A stretch of 64,000 nucleotides of DNA. Source: Halorhabdus tiamatea SARL4B (GTDB lineage Archaea; Halobacteriota; Halobacteria; Halobacteriales; Haloarculaceae). Position numbers and translations under genes: made by a program. Positions 18,387 to 27,878 of the stretch are shown here, piece after piece. Each line of letters starts with the position of its first letter. Position 1 is the first letter of the stretch. The stretch is taken from assembly GCF_000470655.1 (NCBI RefSeq), contig NC_021921.1, forward strand, positions 1,364,001 to 1,428,000. Reading direction: 5' to 3'. The notes beneath the pieces were generated by a model. It worked only from the letters and a program-made list of their open reading frames with translations. It was not told where the DNA came from and made no database searches.

Positions 18387-19772
18387 ATGGATCTGTCCCT
18401 CGCGCTATCCACGATGGGAGCGGCGAAAGCCCTGTCAGCCGAACTCGCAATCGGGATGAGATGGCTGGTTCGGTTGGACGGGGCCGCGACATCACAAGCA
18501 CTGAGTGTGGTCGTACTCGGCGGTCCGGCCCTGTTGATGGCTGGATATCTACACCGCCGCGCCGAGCGGTGGGACTGGAAGACAGTGGCGATATGGAGCG
18601 CTGGAGGGACGCTTGCAGGCGCTGGGCTGGGACTGTGGATCGTGGGCGGCGACACTGGTTCGTTCCTCGCAGTAGCACAGGCAGCTATCGGCGGTGGAGT
18701 AGCGGGCGGAGTGGCCGGCACGAAGATCAGCCAGACCAGGCAGGCCCTGGCAAGCGCCGACCGCGATCGACACCGGTGGAAAGCACTGTTCGAGCGGGCA
18801 CCAACCGCGGTCGCAGACCTGTCTATCAGCGATAACGCGTTTTCGATCGTTGCCGTGAACGACGCGTTTCGGAATCACTTCCCGATCGATGGAAACTACG
18901 AAGGACAGCAATTCAGCGCTGTCGTCGACCTCGATGACGTCGACGCGGACATCCACACCGCCGCCGAGGCAGGGACGCCAGTCACGGACGAGTTTACCAT
19001 ATCGGCGTCTGGGGACACTCACTACTACCGTCTCCGACTGACTCCGTACCAGTACGACGGGACACGCCGTGCGTTTGCGATCATCACGGACGGGACCAAT
19101 CTGAAGAGGACTGAAAAAGACCTCCAGACGGCCGTCGCCGAACTCTCCGAAAAGAACGACCGACTCGAACAGTTTGCGAGCGTCGTGAGTCACGACCTCC
19201 GGAACCCGCTGAACGTGGCAGCCGGGAATCTCGAACTCGTGGACGCTCCGGGCGACGAACAGCATCTCGAACGGGTCGCCTCTGCGCTCGATCGGATAGA
19301 GACCCTGATCGACGATCTACTCACGCTCGCTCGGGAAGGCAAATCTGTCGGCGACCTGAAACCGGTCGACCTCGATTCAGCGGCCACCCAGGCGTGGCGC
19401 TCCATCGATACGGGTGAGATGACCCTCAGTGTAGAGACTGCGACAACCATCCTGGCCGACGAAGACCGGTTCCAACAGCTGTTCGAGAATCTCTTCCGGA
19501 ACGCGCGTGAACACGCCGGGAACGATGTCGCGGTCACTGTCGGCGATCTCGCGGACGGTGACGGGTTTTTCGTTGCCGACGACGGGCCAGGCATCCCCGC
19601 CGACGAACGCGAGAGTGTCTTCGAGCCCGGGAACTCGTCGAAATCGACCGGCACTGGCCTCGGCCTCGACATCGTCCGCTCTGTCGCTCGCGGCCACGAC
19701 TGGCGTGTCGCGGTGACGGCGTCATCCCAGAGCGGCGCACGGTTCGAATTTCGGCACGTCCAGTATCCCTGA
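18387..19772 (+). CDS. Membrane PAS-type sensor histidine kinase
   Basis: A 461-aa sensor kinase. Hydrophobic segments lie at about residues 36-55, 68-87 and 93-112. A PAS-like domain (about 128-240, WKALFERAPTAVADLS to AFAIITDGT) follows, then a short coiled coil, the HisKA domain with SHDLRNPL (phospho-accepting His about 269), and an HATPase_c domain with N box NLFRNAREHA, G1 VADDGPGIP and G2 GTGLGLDIV. No response regulator is adjacent, as is usual for haloarchaeal orphan kinases. The signal is unknown. Start ATG at 18387. Confidence 0.92.
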   Translation: MDLSLALSTMGAAKALSAELAIGMRWLVRLDGAATSQALSVVVLGGPALLMAGYLHRRAERWDWKTVAIWSAGGTLAGAGLGLWIVGGDTGSFLAVAQAAIGGGVAGGVAGTKISQTRQALASADRDRHRWKALFERAPTAVADLSISDNAFSIVAVNDAFRNHFPIDGNYEGQQFSAVVDLDDVDADIHTAAEAGTPVTDEFTISASGDTHYYRLRLTPYQYDGTRRAFAIITDGTNLKRTEKDLQTAVAELSEKNDRLEQFASVVSHDLRNPLNVAAGNLELVDAPGDEQHLERVASALDRIETLIDDLLTLAREGKSVGDLKPVDLDSAATQAWRSIDTGEMTLSVETATTILADEDRFQQLFENLFRNAREHAGNDVAVTVGDLADGDGFFVADDGPGIPADERESVFEPGNSSKSTGTGLGLDIVRSVARGHDWRVAVTASSQSGARFEFRHVQYP

Positions 19773-19912
19773 CGGCTGGTGTTCCGGCGAGCGTTCCGTC
19801 ACGGCGAGGCGGGAAGGCGGTGACCCTACGTGAGTGGGACGTCCACTGACAGAAACGGTTCTCCTGCCAATCAACCGCCAGTGTCATTGATCACCGCCTT
19901 GTGCGAGGAGTC

Positions 19913-20260
19913 ATGGACGAAATCTGGGTTATCGCCGGCGGGGTGGGCCTCGTCGTCGCCATCGTGGCGGTCCTGTGGTTGGGCCGCTCGTCTGAGACGG
20001 CCGCCTCGCGGCAGGCACACGAGGCCGCCCAGAACCGGGAGCCACCGGTCGAGCTGGGCGAGAGCTACGAGTTCGGCGTCGTCGAGTTCACCGATCACCA
20101 CTCCGGCGAGCGCATCGCCGTCGGCAAGGTCGAGGGATTCGTCCTGTTCACCGAGGACGTCCCGGCAGACGTCAGCCAGGGCGAGGTCATCCGCGCGAAA
20201 GTGCTCTCGTTCAACGAGGGCCGGACCTCGGCGGACGCGACGTTCGTCGAGAAAAGCTGA
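19913..20260 (+). CDS. Membrane-anchored TRAM-like domain protein
   Basis: A 115-aa protein with one N-terminal transmembrane helix (about residues 4-24, IWVIAGGVGLVVAIVAVLWLG) and a TRAM-like beta barrel (PPVELGESYEFGVVEFTDHHSGERIAVGKVEGFVLFTEDVP..GEVIRAKVLSFNEGRTSADATFV). TRAM domains bind RNA, so a membrane-near RNA-binding role is possible but unproven. The ATG at 19913 precedes the helix directly. Confidence 0.75.
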   Translation: MDEIWVIAGGVGLVVAIVAVLWLGRSSETAASRQAHEAAQNREPPVELGESYEFGVVEFTDHHSGERIAVGKVEGFVLFTEDVPADVSQGEVIRAKVLSFNEGRTSADATFVEKS

Positions 20261-20287
20261 CGGGCGCGATCGGACGCGACGAACGGG

Positions 20288-20488
20288 CTACCCACGAAGC
20301 GCTTTTGCGCCTTTCGAGAGGATCAGATACAGGACGGCGAACGGCAGGAGGGGCAAGAGTAGAAACAGGATCGGCAGCATGACGAGATAGCCGACCACGT
20401 TCATCTGCAGGTTGGGCCCTTCCGTCGTCAGCGGCGTGACCGTCCGGAGCGCCTCCTCGATGGCCCCGTCGTCCTCGGATGTGCTCAT
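20288..20488 (-). CDS. Small single-span membrane protein
   Basis: A 66-aa protein: acidic N-terminus (MSTSEDDGAIEEALRTVTPL), a long hydrophobic stretch at about residues 31-58 (VVGYLVMLPILFLLLPLLPFAVLYLIL) and a basic end (SKGAKALRG). No known function. It lies 94 bp downstream of the giant DUF1508-repeat gene on the same strand, so the two may be co-transcribed. The ATG at 20488 follows the usual haloarchaeal start. Confidence 0.65.
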   Translation of the reverse strand: MSTSEDDGAIEEALRTVTPLTTEGPNLQMNVVGYLVMLPILFLLLPLLPFAVLYLILSKGAKALRG

Positions 20489-20582
20489 ACCAGTCCTACG
20501 GTCAGAGTACCAATAAAAGGTCCGCACTCGATACAAGTGGCCGGTTGTCCCGCTCGAAGGTGGAACGGTCGGGCCCGAAAGG

Positions 20583-23450
20583 TTACCAGGAGACGACGGC
20601 CTCGCCCTCTGGGGCGTGTTCCTTGACGGTGAGCATCTCCTCGCGGGCAGACTGGCGAGTGTCGTGGGCCTCGACGCTCTCGGCGATCGCCGCGCCGTTC
20701 TCGTCGATGAGCCGCCAGATCCAGCCGTCGTCGCGCTGGGCGAACTCGAAGGAGACCTCGTCGATCTCGAGGATGCTCGCCGACTCGGTCGTCTTGCGGG
20801 CCGTCTCGATCGCGTCGTCGACCGCATCGCGGCTCTCGTAGCTGCCCGCACTCACCGCCCGCACCGTCTCGTCCTCGTCGATGAGTCGCCACCGCCAGAC
20901 GCCGTCGCCGCCACCCGCCTCGCCGGCGGACTCGTCCGGGAGGTCGGCCGCGTAGGGCTCGAAGGCGAGGGTCTCGATGTCCAGCCGATCGGCGTCGCCG
21001 GCCTGAGCCTGGACCGTCTCGACGTCGTCGACGAGTCCCTCGTAGCGCTCGTAGGGCTGGGGACTCACAGCGAGGTCCGTCCGGTCGGCGTCGACGAGTC
21101 GCCACCGCCAGCCGTCTTCGCGGCGGTCGATCCAGACGACGCCGCGGCCGATGTCGAAGACGGGGGCGTCGGCCGCGTTCGAGAGGAGACGGTCGACGTC
21201 CGCCTCGGCGGCGGTCCGCGTCTCGTAGGTCCGCTCGCCGTCGGCGAGGAGGCTGCGATCCCGGTCGATGAGTCGCCAGTGATACCCGGCGTTCTGGCGA
21301 ATCTGGACCGTGACCTCCCGCATCGTGTCGATTGCGGCGTCGGCTCCTGCCTCCCGGACGTTCGCAATCGCTGTGGTCACGTCGTCGTAGGTGGGATAGT
21401 CCTCGACGGACTCGGCGAGGATCGTGCCGTCGGTGTCGACCAGCCAGAAGCCCCAGGTCTCCTCGTCGCTGGTCAACTGGAAGGTCGCGTGTTCCATCGC
21501 CCGAACGGCCGCGTCGTCGACGTGCTCGATCAGGAACTCGACGGACTCACGGGCCAGCATGCGGGAGGGATACGACCGGGCACTCTCGGCGATGAGTTTG
21601 CCCCCCTCGTCGATGAGTCGCCAGGCGTACTCGCCGCCCTCACTCAGGTATATCTCGAAGGCGGCGGTCTCGATCTCCAAGACCTCCGCGTCGGGCGCGT
21701 TCTCCTTGAGTGTGCGCATCCCTTCCATGACTTCGCTTTTGTCCTCGTAGGACTCGCCGCTGTCGGCCATCACGATGCCGTCCTCGTCGATGAGCCGCCA
21801 GCGCCACTCGCCGTCGGACTCGTACTGCTGGAAGGCAGCTTGGTCGAACTCGATGAGGTCGGCGGCCAGGGCCTGCTCGCGAACGCGGTCGGCCGCCGCC
21901 TCGGCCGACTCCCGATCGTCGAATGGGACGGTACTGTCGGCCAGGACGTCCCGTTCGGCCGAGACCAGCCGCCAGTGCCACGCCTCGCCGCCGGGATAGA
22001 CCTCGTAGTCGGCCCCCTCGAACTCGATCGTCTCGGTCGCTTCGAGGACAGACCGCGTGCGTTCGGCGCTCGCCGTGGCGTCGGCCTCGTCGATCGAGCG
22101 ACCGTGCATGGTGGCGACGATCTCGTCGGCCCGGTCACGCAGTCGCCACGTCCACCCCGCCGCGGACGCGGATTCGGCACCGGCGTCCGACCAGCCGTCC
22201 GTTTCGTAGACTTCGAACCCGGGAGACCCGTGTTCGATGACGGCGGCCTCCGAAAGGTTCTCGGCGACGACGGTCGCGGCTGTCTCGGCGTCGCCCCGCG
22301 AATCGAAGGTCGCGTCGCTCGTCACCAACGTGTCGTCCTCGCTGTCGACGACCCGAAAGCGCCAGGCATCACCGTCGCCGAACAGTTCGATCGCGACCGT
22401 CTCGACGGTCAGGACACGCGGATCGTCGACCCCCGCGACGAAGCGGTCGATACTGTCCTCGGCAGCTGACTCCTCGCCGTAGTCGTCCGGCCCCACAGCC
22501 AGCGGCCGGTGACGTTCGTCGATGAGCCGCCAGTGCCAGCGGTCGCCCTCGTCACGGGAGACGTCGTAGGCGGCCCCCTGAATCTCGAGACGGCTGGCAT
22601 CCGGCGTCTCCTCTTTCAGGAAGTTGACCGCGGACTCGATCGCGTCCCGGTCCGCGTAGGGGCCGTCGCTGGCCGCGACGATACTCCCCTCGGCCGTGAC
22701 CAGCGACCACTCCCAGACACCCTCGGCCGTCCGGTACAGCCGGAACGCCGCCGTCGTGATGTCGAGTAGCCCGGCCCCCGCTATCTTCTCGCGCACGGTC
22801 TCGACTTCCATGCGCGCGTCGGTGTCCGTCGCGACGGTCGTGGCGGCCTGGCCGATCGCGTCGCGGCGGATCGTCCGCCAGGTCCAGTCGTTGGTCGGCG
22901 TCTCGTAGATCGTGAAGAATGCGTCCCGGGTGGCGTCACCCACGAGTATCGGTGCTTCCTCGGATCCGAGTCCCAGCTCGGGTTCGACCAGCAGCCCCTT
23001 CTCCCCGGTGACGATCGGAACGAGGATCGCGACGGCGACGAGGATCCCGATGCCCAGCGTGTACAGCGCGATGATTTCGGCGCTGTAGGACGGCCCGACC
23101 GTCCAGGCACCCGGATAGACTTGCGTGAAGGCGAAGATACTGAGGAAGGCGATCGCGAGGCCGAGCACGCTCGCCTGGGTGCCACGCCGGCGGACCGGCA
23201 GGAGCACGACGACGGCAAACAGCCCGAGTGCCAGCCCGATCGCCGAAAGCACGATCGCGATCTCCCGCACCTCGAAATTCCCCGGGAAGAAGAGTTGCTC
23301 GATCTGGAAGACGAACACACCGAGCAGTCCCGTGACACTCCCGAGAAGCAACAACCAATACCCGTAGACGTCACGTTTCGACTCCGGTTCCCCGATGTAC
23401 CGGTGGTACAGTTCGACGAGTTTCTGGTCTCGAATGTCCCCGATTGCCAT
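20583..23450 (-). CDS. Membrane protein with about 13 tandem DUF1508/YegP-like repeats
   Basis: A 955-aa protein. Residues about 25-160 hold four hydrophobic segments (YGYWLLLLGSVTGLLGVFVF; EIAIVLSAIGLALGLFAVVVLLPV; SVLGLAIAFLSIFAFTQVYP; IIALYTLGIGILVAVAILVPIV). The remaining about 780 residues are a tandem array of about 58-residue units. Each has an aromatic-rich core of the type W-x-WRLID, a strand ending in A-x-S and a helix, matching DUF1508 (YegP fold). I count 13 units, some degenerate. Small one- or two-unit YegP proteins are known; this size and membrane anchoring are unusual. Function unknown. The ATG at 23450 has an AT-rich TATA-like TAAATAAATA at 23479-23488. Confidence 0.8.
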   Translation of the reverse strand: MAIGDIRDQKLVELYHRYIGEPESKRDVYGYWLLLLGSVTGLLGVFVFQIEQLFFPGNFEVREIAIVLSAIGLALGLFAVVVLLPVRRRGTQASVLGLAIAFLSIFAFTQVYPGAWTVGPSYSAEIIALYTLGIGILVAVAILVPIVTGEKGLLVEPELGLGSEEAPILVGDATRDAFFTIYETPTNDWTWRTIRRDAIGQAATTVATDTDARMEVETVREKIAGAGLLDITTAAFRLYRTAEGVWEWSLVTAEGSIVAASDGPYADRDAIESAVNFLKEETPDASRLEIQGAAYDVSRDEGDRWHWRLIDERHRPLAVGPDDYGEESAAEDSIDRFVAGVDDPRVLTVETVAIELFGDGDAWRFRVVDSEDDTLVTSDATFDSRGDAETAATVVAENLSEAAVIEHGSPGFEVYETDGWSDAGAESASAAGWTWRLRDRADEIVATMHGRSIDEADATASAERTRSVLEATETIEFEGADYEVYPGGEAWHWRLVSAERDVLADSTVPFDDRESAEAAADRVREQALAADLIEFDQAAFQQYESDGEWRWRLIDEDGIVMADSGESYEDKSEVMEGMRTLKENAPDAEVLEIETAAFEIYLSEGGEYAWRLIDEGGKLIAESARSYPSRMLARESVEFLIEHVDDAAVRAMEHATFQLTSDEETWGFWLVDTDGTILAESVEDYPTYDDVTTAIANVREAGADAAIDTMREVTVQIRQNAGYHWRLIDRDRSLLADGERTYETRTAAEADVDRLLSNAADAPVFDIGRGVVWIDRREDGWRWRLVDADRTDLAVSPQPYERYEGLVDDVETVQAQAGDADRLDIETLAFEPYAADLPDESAGEAGGGDGVWRWRLIDEDETVRAVSAGSYESRDAVDDAIETARKTTESASILEIDEVSFEFAQRDDGWIWRLIDENGAAIAESVEAHDTRQSAREEMLTVKEHAPEGEAVVSW

Positions 23451-23708
23451 GAGTACATACCGTATATCCAAACAGGACTAAATAAATATACGACACCTTT
23501 CACGGGTGCACGGGTCGAAAAAGATCGTATCGTATATCGGGTAAACACACTGTATCAGAAAGAATGTAAAACGAACTATCGAACGTGAGACGGTGCTGTT
23601 GGACACCGGGCCGTAGTAGTCCGTCGACCGGACCACCGCAAGACGTGTTCCGAACAGCTATCGACGACGAGAAGCGAAAATACAGTGTCGGGACTGTGGC
23701 CCGATCAG

Positions 23709-26378
23709 TCACTCGGCGATGTCGATCGCCGGGCGGCCGGGTTCGGCCTTGCCGGCCAGGTCGTCAGGTGCGTCCTCGGCGGCCAACACAGTCACGTCGG
23801 CGTCGAACTCGCGTTCAATCAGCCAGGCGGCCCGCTCGAGGGCTGCAAGTTCCCGCTCGGGAGCCAGGAACGCCTCGACGTGGCCCCGGCCAGCCAGGTC
23901 CTTCGCGTAATCGGCCGCGTCCTCGCCATGTTGCTGGAGATCCTCGTTCTGCATGACGGCCGGGACGACGTTGTCAGCGTCGCGGGCGACGTCTGCGACT
24001 TCGTGCATCCACGCGGGGGCGAGCGCGAGCGTGATCGTCTCGGGATCCGCGATGCCGACCGTCTCGACGATGTCACGGACGTCCTCGCGGGTGTCCTCGA
24101 TCAGGCGGCGTTCGAGGGCGTAGTCGGCGGGTGCCTCGCTGTCGGGCCAGGCGGCCTCGGCGAGTAAGCCCTCTCCGCCGAGTGCGTCCCAGATCTCCTC
24201 GCCGACGTGCGGTGCGACCGGCGCGAGCAGCTTCGTCGCGGCCAGGAGTCCGTCCTCGAAGGTCGCTGGATCGACAGCCGTGACCTCCCGATAGCGCCGG
24301 AGCAGCGAGACGAGTTCCCGGACCGCCTGCAGAGCGTGGTTGAACCGGAAGTCCTCGTACTCGGTCGTGGCGCGGGCTGCCGTCGCCGCGATCTCGCGGT
24401 CGACGTACTCGGCGATGGTGGTGTCACCACCGGTCGCGACGTCGCCCCGTGCATACTCGAGGGCGAGCGTGTAGAGACTCTGGAGGAAATCGTGGGCCGA
24501 GCGGACGCCTTCGGCGCTCCAGGCGAACTCCTTCTCGGGCTGGGCGGCCTCCATGATGAACAGTCGAGCCGTGTCCGCGCCGTACTCCTCGATGATCCGG
24601 GTCGGCGAGACGCCGTTGTCACGGCTCTTGGACATCTTGTTGCCGTCCTCGCCGAGCACCATGCCCTGATTAGTCAGGTTCTCGAAGGGTTCGCGGACGC
24701 CATCGAGCAGGTCCACGTCGTCGAGCACCTTCGTGAAGAACCGCGCGTAGATGAGGTGCATCGTCGCGTGTTCGATCCCGCCGACGTACTGGTCGACGGG
24801 CAGCCAGTCGCTGGCTCGCTCGCTGTCGAACGGCGCGTCTTCGAGGTCCGGCGAAGCGTATCGCAGGAAGTACCACGACGACCCGATGAAGGTGTCCATC
24901 GTGTCGGTCTCCCGGACGGCGTCGCCACCACACTCGGGACACTCGACGTGCTTCCACTCCTCGGCGGCGTCGAGGGGATTGCCGGTCGTGTGGACGAACT
25001 CGGGGAGTTCGACCGGCAAATCCTCCTCGGGGACGGGCACTGCGCCGCAGTCGTCACACCAGACCATCGGGATCGGCGTCCCCCAGTAGCGCTGCCGGGA
25101 GATGCCCCAGTCCCGCAGGTTGTACTCCGTGTGGTGCTCGCCGTCGAAGACCTCGACGAACCGATCGCGGGCCTCCGCGCTGGTGAGGCCGTCGAACTCG
25201 CCGCTGTTGACGAGGTGACCGTCTTCCGTGTAGGCTGCCTCCTGGACGTCCACGTCCGCTGGATCGACCTCGGCGTCCGCCGTGGGTTCGACGACCTGCT
25301 GGATCTCGATGTCGTGAGCCTGGGCGAACTCGTGGTCGCGGTCGTCGTGGGCCGGGACCGCATAGAGCGCGCCCGTCCCGATGTCGGTCAGCACGTAGTC
25401 GGCGACGTAGACCGGGATCTCCTCGCCCGTCGCCGGATTGATCGCGTACTCGCCGGTGAACACGCCCGAGGTCACGTCGAGGTCGTCCTCGTCGGCTTCC
25501 TCGGCCATCTCGACGTACTCGGCGACCTCGTCGTTGTCGTCGGCGATCTCCTGGGCGACGGGGTGGCCCGGCGCGAGCGAGAAGTACGTCGCGCCGTAGA
25601 TGGTGTCCAAGCGTGTCGTGAAGATGTCGACCTCGCCGTAGCCGGGGATCTCGAAGGCGACGCTCGCGCCCTCCTGTTTGCCGATCCAGTTGCGCTGCAT
25701 CTCCCGGACGTTGCTGGGCCAGCCGTCCAAGTCGTCCAAGGACTCGTAGAGTTCCTCGGCGTAATCGGTGATCGAGAGGAACCACTGGTCCATCTCGCGG
25801 GTCTCGATCGGCGTCTCACACCGCCAGCACACCTCGTCTTCGCCTTCGACCTGTTCGTCCGCCAGCACGGTCTCACACGAGGGACACCAGTTCAACTCGG
25901 AACCCTGGCGTTCGACAAGTCCTTCCTCGTGGAAGCGTTCGAACAGCCACTGGTTCCAGCGATAGTAGTCAGGATCACAGGTCGCGAGTTCCCGCTCCCA
26001 GTCGTAGCCAAAGCCCATCCGGGAGAGTTGCTCGCGCATCGAGTCGATGCAGGACAGCGTCCAGTCTCTGGGGTTGGTGTCGCGTTCCTCGGCGGCGTTC
26101 TCGGCGGGGAGCCCGAAGGAGTCCCACCCCATCGGGTGGAGGACCTCCTCGCCGCGCATGCGCTCGAAGCGGGCGAACGCGTCGGTGATCGTGTAGACGC
26201 GGACGTGACCCATGTGGAGGTTCCCCGACGTGTAGGGGAACATCGCCAGGACGTACGCCGGATCCTCGGCGTCGTCCGGGATGCGGAAGATGTCCGCCTC
26301 CGCCCATTCGTCCTGCCAGGCGGGTTCGATCTCCGTGTGATCGAACCCGTGATCGCGCTGATCGTGCTCTGTGGCCAT
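23709..26378 (-). CDS. leuS: Leucyl-tRNA synthetase
   Basis: An 889-aa class I synthetase for tRNA-Leu. The HIGH motif is GNLHMGHVRV (about residues 45-54). Zinc-type cysteines CPSCETVL..CWRCETP follow, then the CP1 editing domain (TTRLDTIYGATYF; AVPAHDDRDHEFA) and a second zinc knuckle CDDCGAVP/CPECGG. The KMSKS loop is GNKMSKSRDNG (about 580). The anticodon-binding C-terminus ends the protein. I chose the ATG at 26378 (MATEHDQRDHGFDHTEIEPAWQ). A TATA-like GGTATAGCA lies about 30 nt upstream on the minus strand. Confidence 0.96.
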   Translation of the reverse strand: MATEHDQRDHGFDHTEIEPAWQDEWAEADIFRIPDDAEDPAYVLAMFPYTSGNLHMGHVRVYTITDAFARFERMRGEEVLHPMGWDSFGLPAENAAEERDTNPRDWTLSCIDSMREQLSRMGFGYDWERELATCDPDYYRWNQWLFERFHEEGLVERQGSELNWCPSCETVLADEQVEGEDEVCWRCETPIETREMDQWFLSITDYAEELYESLDDLDGWPSNVREMQRNWIGKQEGASVAFEIPGYGEVDIFTTRLDTIYGATYFSLAPGHPVAQEIADDNDEVAEYVEMAEEADEDDLDVTSGVFTGEYAINPATGEEIPVYVADYVLTDIGTGALYAVPAHDDRDHEFAQAHDIEIQQVVEPTADAEVDPADVDVQEAAYTEDGHLVNSGEFDGLTSAEARDRFVEVFDGEHHTEYNLRDWGISRQRYWGTPIPMVWCDDCGAVPVPEEDLPVELPEFVHTTGNPLDAAEEWKHVECPECGGDAVRETDTMDTFIGSSWYFLRYASPDLEDAPFDSERASDWLPVDQYVGGIEHATMHLIYARFFTKVLDDVDLLDGVREPFENLTNQGMVLGEDGNKMSKSRDNGVSPTRIIEEYGADTARLFIMEAAQPEKEFAWSAEGVRSAHDFLQSLYTLALEYARGDVATGGDTTIAEYVDREIAATAARATTEYEDFRFNHALQAVRELVSLLRRYREVTAVDPATFEDGLLAATKLLAPVAPHVGEEIWDALGGEGLLAEAAWPDSEAPADYALERRLIEDTREDVRDIVETVGIADPETITLALAPAWMHEVADVARDADNVVPAVMQNEDLQQHGEDAADYAKDLAGRGHVEAFLAPERELAALERAAWLIEREFDADVTVLAAEDAPDDLAGKAEPGRPAIDIAE

Positions 26379-26483
26379 CTTGGCCCCATCTGAGAGGGGG
26401 ATACTGCTATACCTTTCTCTTCCGGGGTGGCTCCACATCGGGCGGAACGGACCAATCCAGCCAGGCCCTTCGAGGGAACGGTT

Positions 26484-26881
26484 ATGCCGTCCGGGCACGT
26501 CACCACAGAGCGACCCTGGAACTACCCGATACAGCTACTGCGGCGATCGAGACGATCCGAGAGCACGCCGGCGTCGAGACTGTCTACGGCACATCGATCG
26601 AACGAGAGGGGCGGACTGTCGTCCCCGTGGCCAGCGTCGCCTACGGCTTCGGCGGTGGATTCGGCGAGGGATCGAGCGGCGACGCGAGCGGAGAAGACGG
26701 GAATACGTCGAGCGGTTCGGGCGGGGGCGGCGGGGGCGGCGTCGTCGCAAAACCAATCGGCGCATTAGAGATAACCGATGAACATACCCGTTTCGTCCGG
26801 TTCGACGATCGAAAGCGGCTATTCGGCGCGGCCGTCCTCGGCGGTGCAGTCGGGTGGCTACTCGGACGAGTGCGTGAGTGA
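26484..26881 (+). CDS. GerW (YtfJ)-family protein, start disrupted or frameshifted
   Basis: The frame ending at 26881 encodes IETIREHAGVETVYGTSIER, then GRTVVPVASVAYGFGGGFG, a glycine-rich loop, GGVVAKPIGALEITDEHTRFVRF and a C-terminal hydrophobic helix with LLGRVRE. This is the GerW/YtfJ family, whose archaeal role is unknown. That frame runs back past 26513 without any ATG, GTG or TTG before GTG 26627, which would cut off the conserved N-terminus. An ATG at 26484 is one base out of frame, and a single-base deletion near 26505-26513 would explain this. Either the gene is frameshifted or it uses CTG 26516. Divergent from leuS. Confidence 0.6.
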
Positions 26882-26901
26882 CTGGTGGGCATGTGAACGA
26901 A

Positions 26902-26932
26902 TTTCGAGTGGAAACGAAGGGGTTGTGGGGGG
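26902..26932 (+). repeat. ORB-like element with G-string
   Basis: TTTCGAGTGGAAACGAAGGG followed by GTTGTGGGGGG. The GAAACGAAGGGG core and trailing G-run match the origin box at 43648-43680, 17 kb away. It is intergenic, between the GerW-like gene and the HNH gene. Confidence 0.55.
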
Positions 26933-26974
26933 ATGGCTACTCCGAGCGACACGTGAGTGAAATCAGCTGGAACA

Positions 26975-27796
26975 TCAGTCCGAATTCACAATATTTGCTT
27001 CCGCCCGGAGTGTGGCCGCTTCGATATTTCCGAACTCCGCCCGGCGATGGCAGGACGGACACAGGGAAACGACATTGTCGATGGTGTGGGCGTCTGTTTT
27101 CTCATGCCTATTTGATTTGACAAACGCTCGAACCGGGATGATATGGTGGACATCGGGATTCCGACCGAGACTTTCGGAGCCAATTCCACAGTGTACGCAC
27201 TCGTATTCGTCGCGTTCGAGCGCTTCGCGGCGGACTGCGTTCCATCCCTGACCGTAGTTTCCGGTGTCACCACCTCGCCAGTTTGGATGACCATCACCGC
27301 TGAAAGCATCGGAGAGCCATTCGTGGCGACAGTCTGGACTACAGAGGGTCACTTCACTGTCCATCTCACTTGGATATCGTTCGACGGTCGTCCCGCAAAC
27401 GTCACACGATACCGTCACTTTCCCACCGTTCCAGCGTGGATTAGCCGGTCCGTCGATGTCGGGCAATTCCCGCCATGAGACAGATTCGACGCAAGTACTG
27501 CATAGAACCCCTTCTTTCTCGGAGGAGTAGTACTCAAATTCCGTGCCACAGCTGTCGCAGGTCGTCGTCTCTTTGCCACCGGAGTAGTTCGGATTGTGTT
27601 CGCCTGCGAACGATATCGCCTTCGATCGACAGTCCTCCGAACAGTATTTTTTCTCGTACTCACAGTAAAACTGTTCGCCACATTCAGCACACTCTCGATT
27701 CGGCAATTGCTCACCGTGGCGACGACTGTGATGGACACCAAGACCACGCCTCGTTTCGAACACGCGTTCACACGTCGGACACTGAAATTCCTGCAC
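26975..27796 (-). CDS. HNH endonuclease with zinc-finger array
   Basis: A 273-aa protein. A C2H2-like finger opens it (CPTCERVFETRRGLGVHHSRRH, about 6-27). Three cysteine-rich modules follow (CAECGEQFYCEYEKKYCSEDC; CDSC..CSTC; CDVC..CSPDC), separated by (N/H)P(N/R)(Y/W)xGG motifs. The C-terminal HNH nuclease is CVHCGIGS..DVHHIIPVRAF..NVVSLCPSCHRRAEFG. Such proteins occur in haloarchaea and their mobile elements; the target is unknown. The start is GTG at 27796, with GTTTATC about 28 nt upstream on the minus strand. GC content is lower than the neighbours, a possible sign of transfer. Confidence 0.82.
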   Translation of the reverse strand: MQEFQCPTCERVFETRRGLGVHHSRRHGEQLPNRECAECGEQFYCEYEKKYCSEDCRSKAISFAGEHNPNYSGGKETTTCDSCGTEFEYYSSEKEGVLCSTCVESVSWRELPDIDGPANPRWNGGKVTVSCDVCGTTVERYPSEMDSEVTLCSPDCRHEWLSDAFSGDGHPNWRGGDTGNYGQGWNAVRREALERDEYECVHCGIGSESLGRNPDVHHIIPVRAFVKSNRHEKTDAHTIDNVVSLCPSCHRRAEFGNIEAATLRAEANIVNSD

Positions 27797-27878
27797 AAGT
27801 ACTGTGGCACCTCACCGAGTGATAAACGAGAGCCGTCAGCCTCAGATATAATTCACACTGTTAGATCGTGGAAATAAG

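Noticed and set aside
24207-26393. 728-codon open frame opposite leuS
   Set aside because: All LeuRS motifs are on the minus strand; the plus frame is composition noise.
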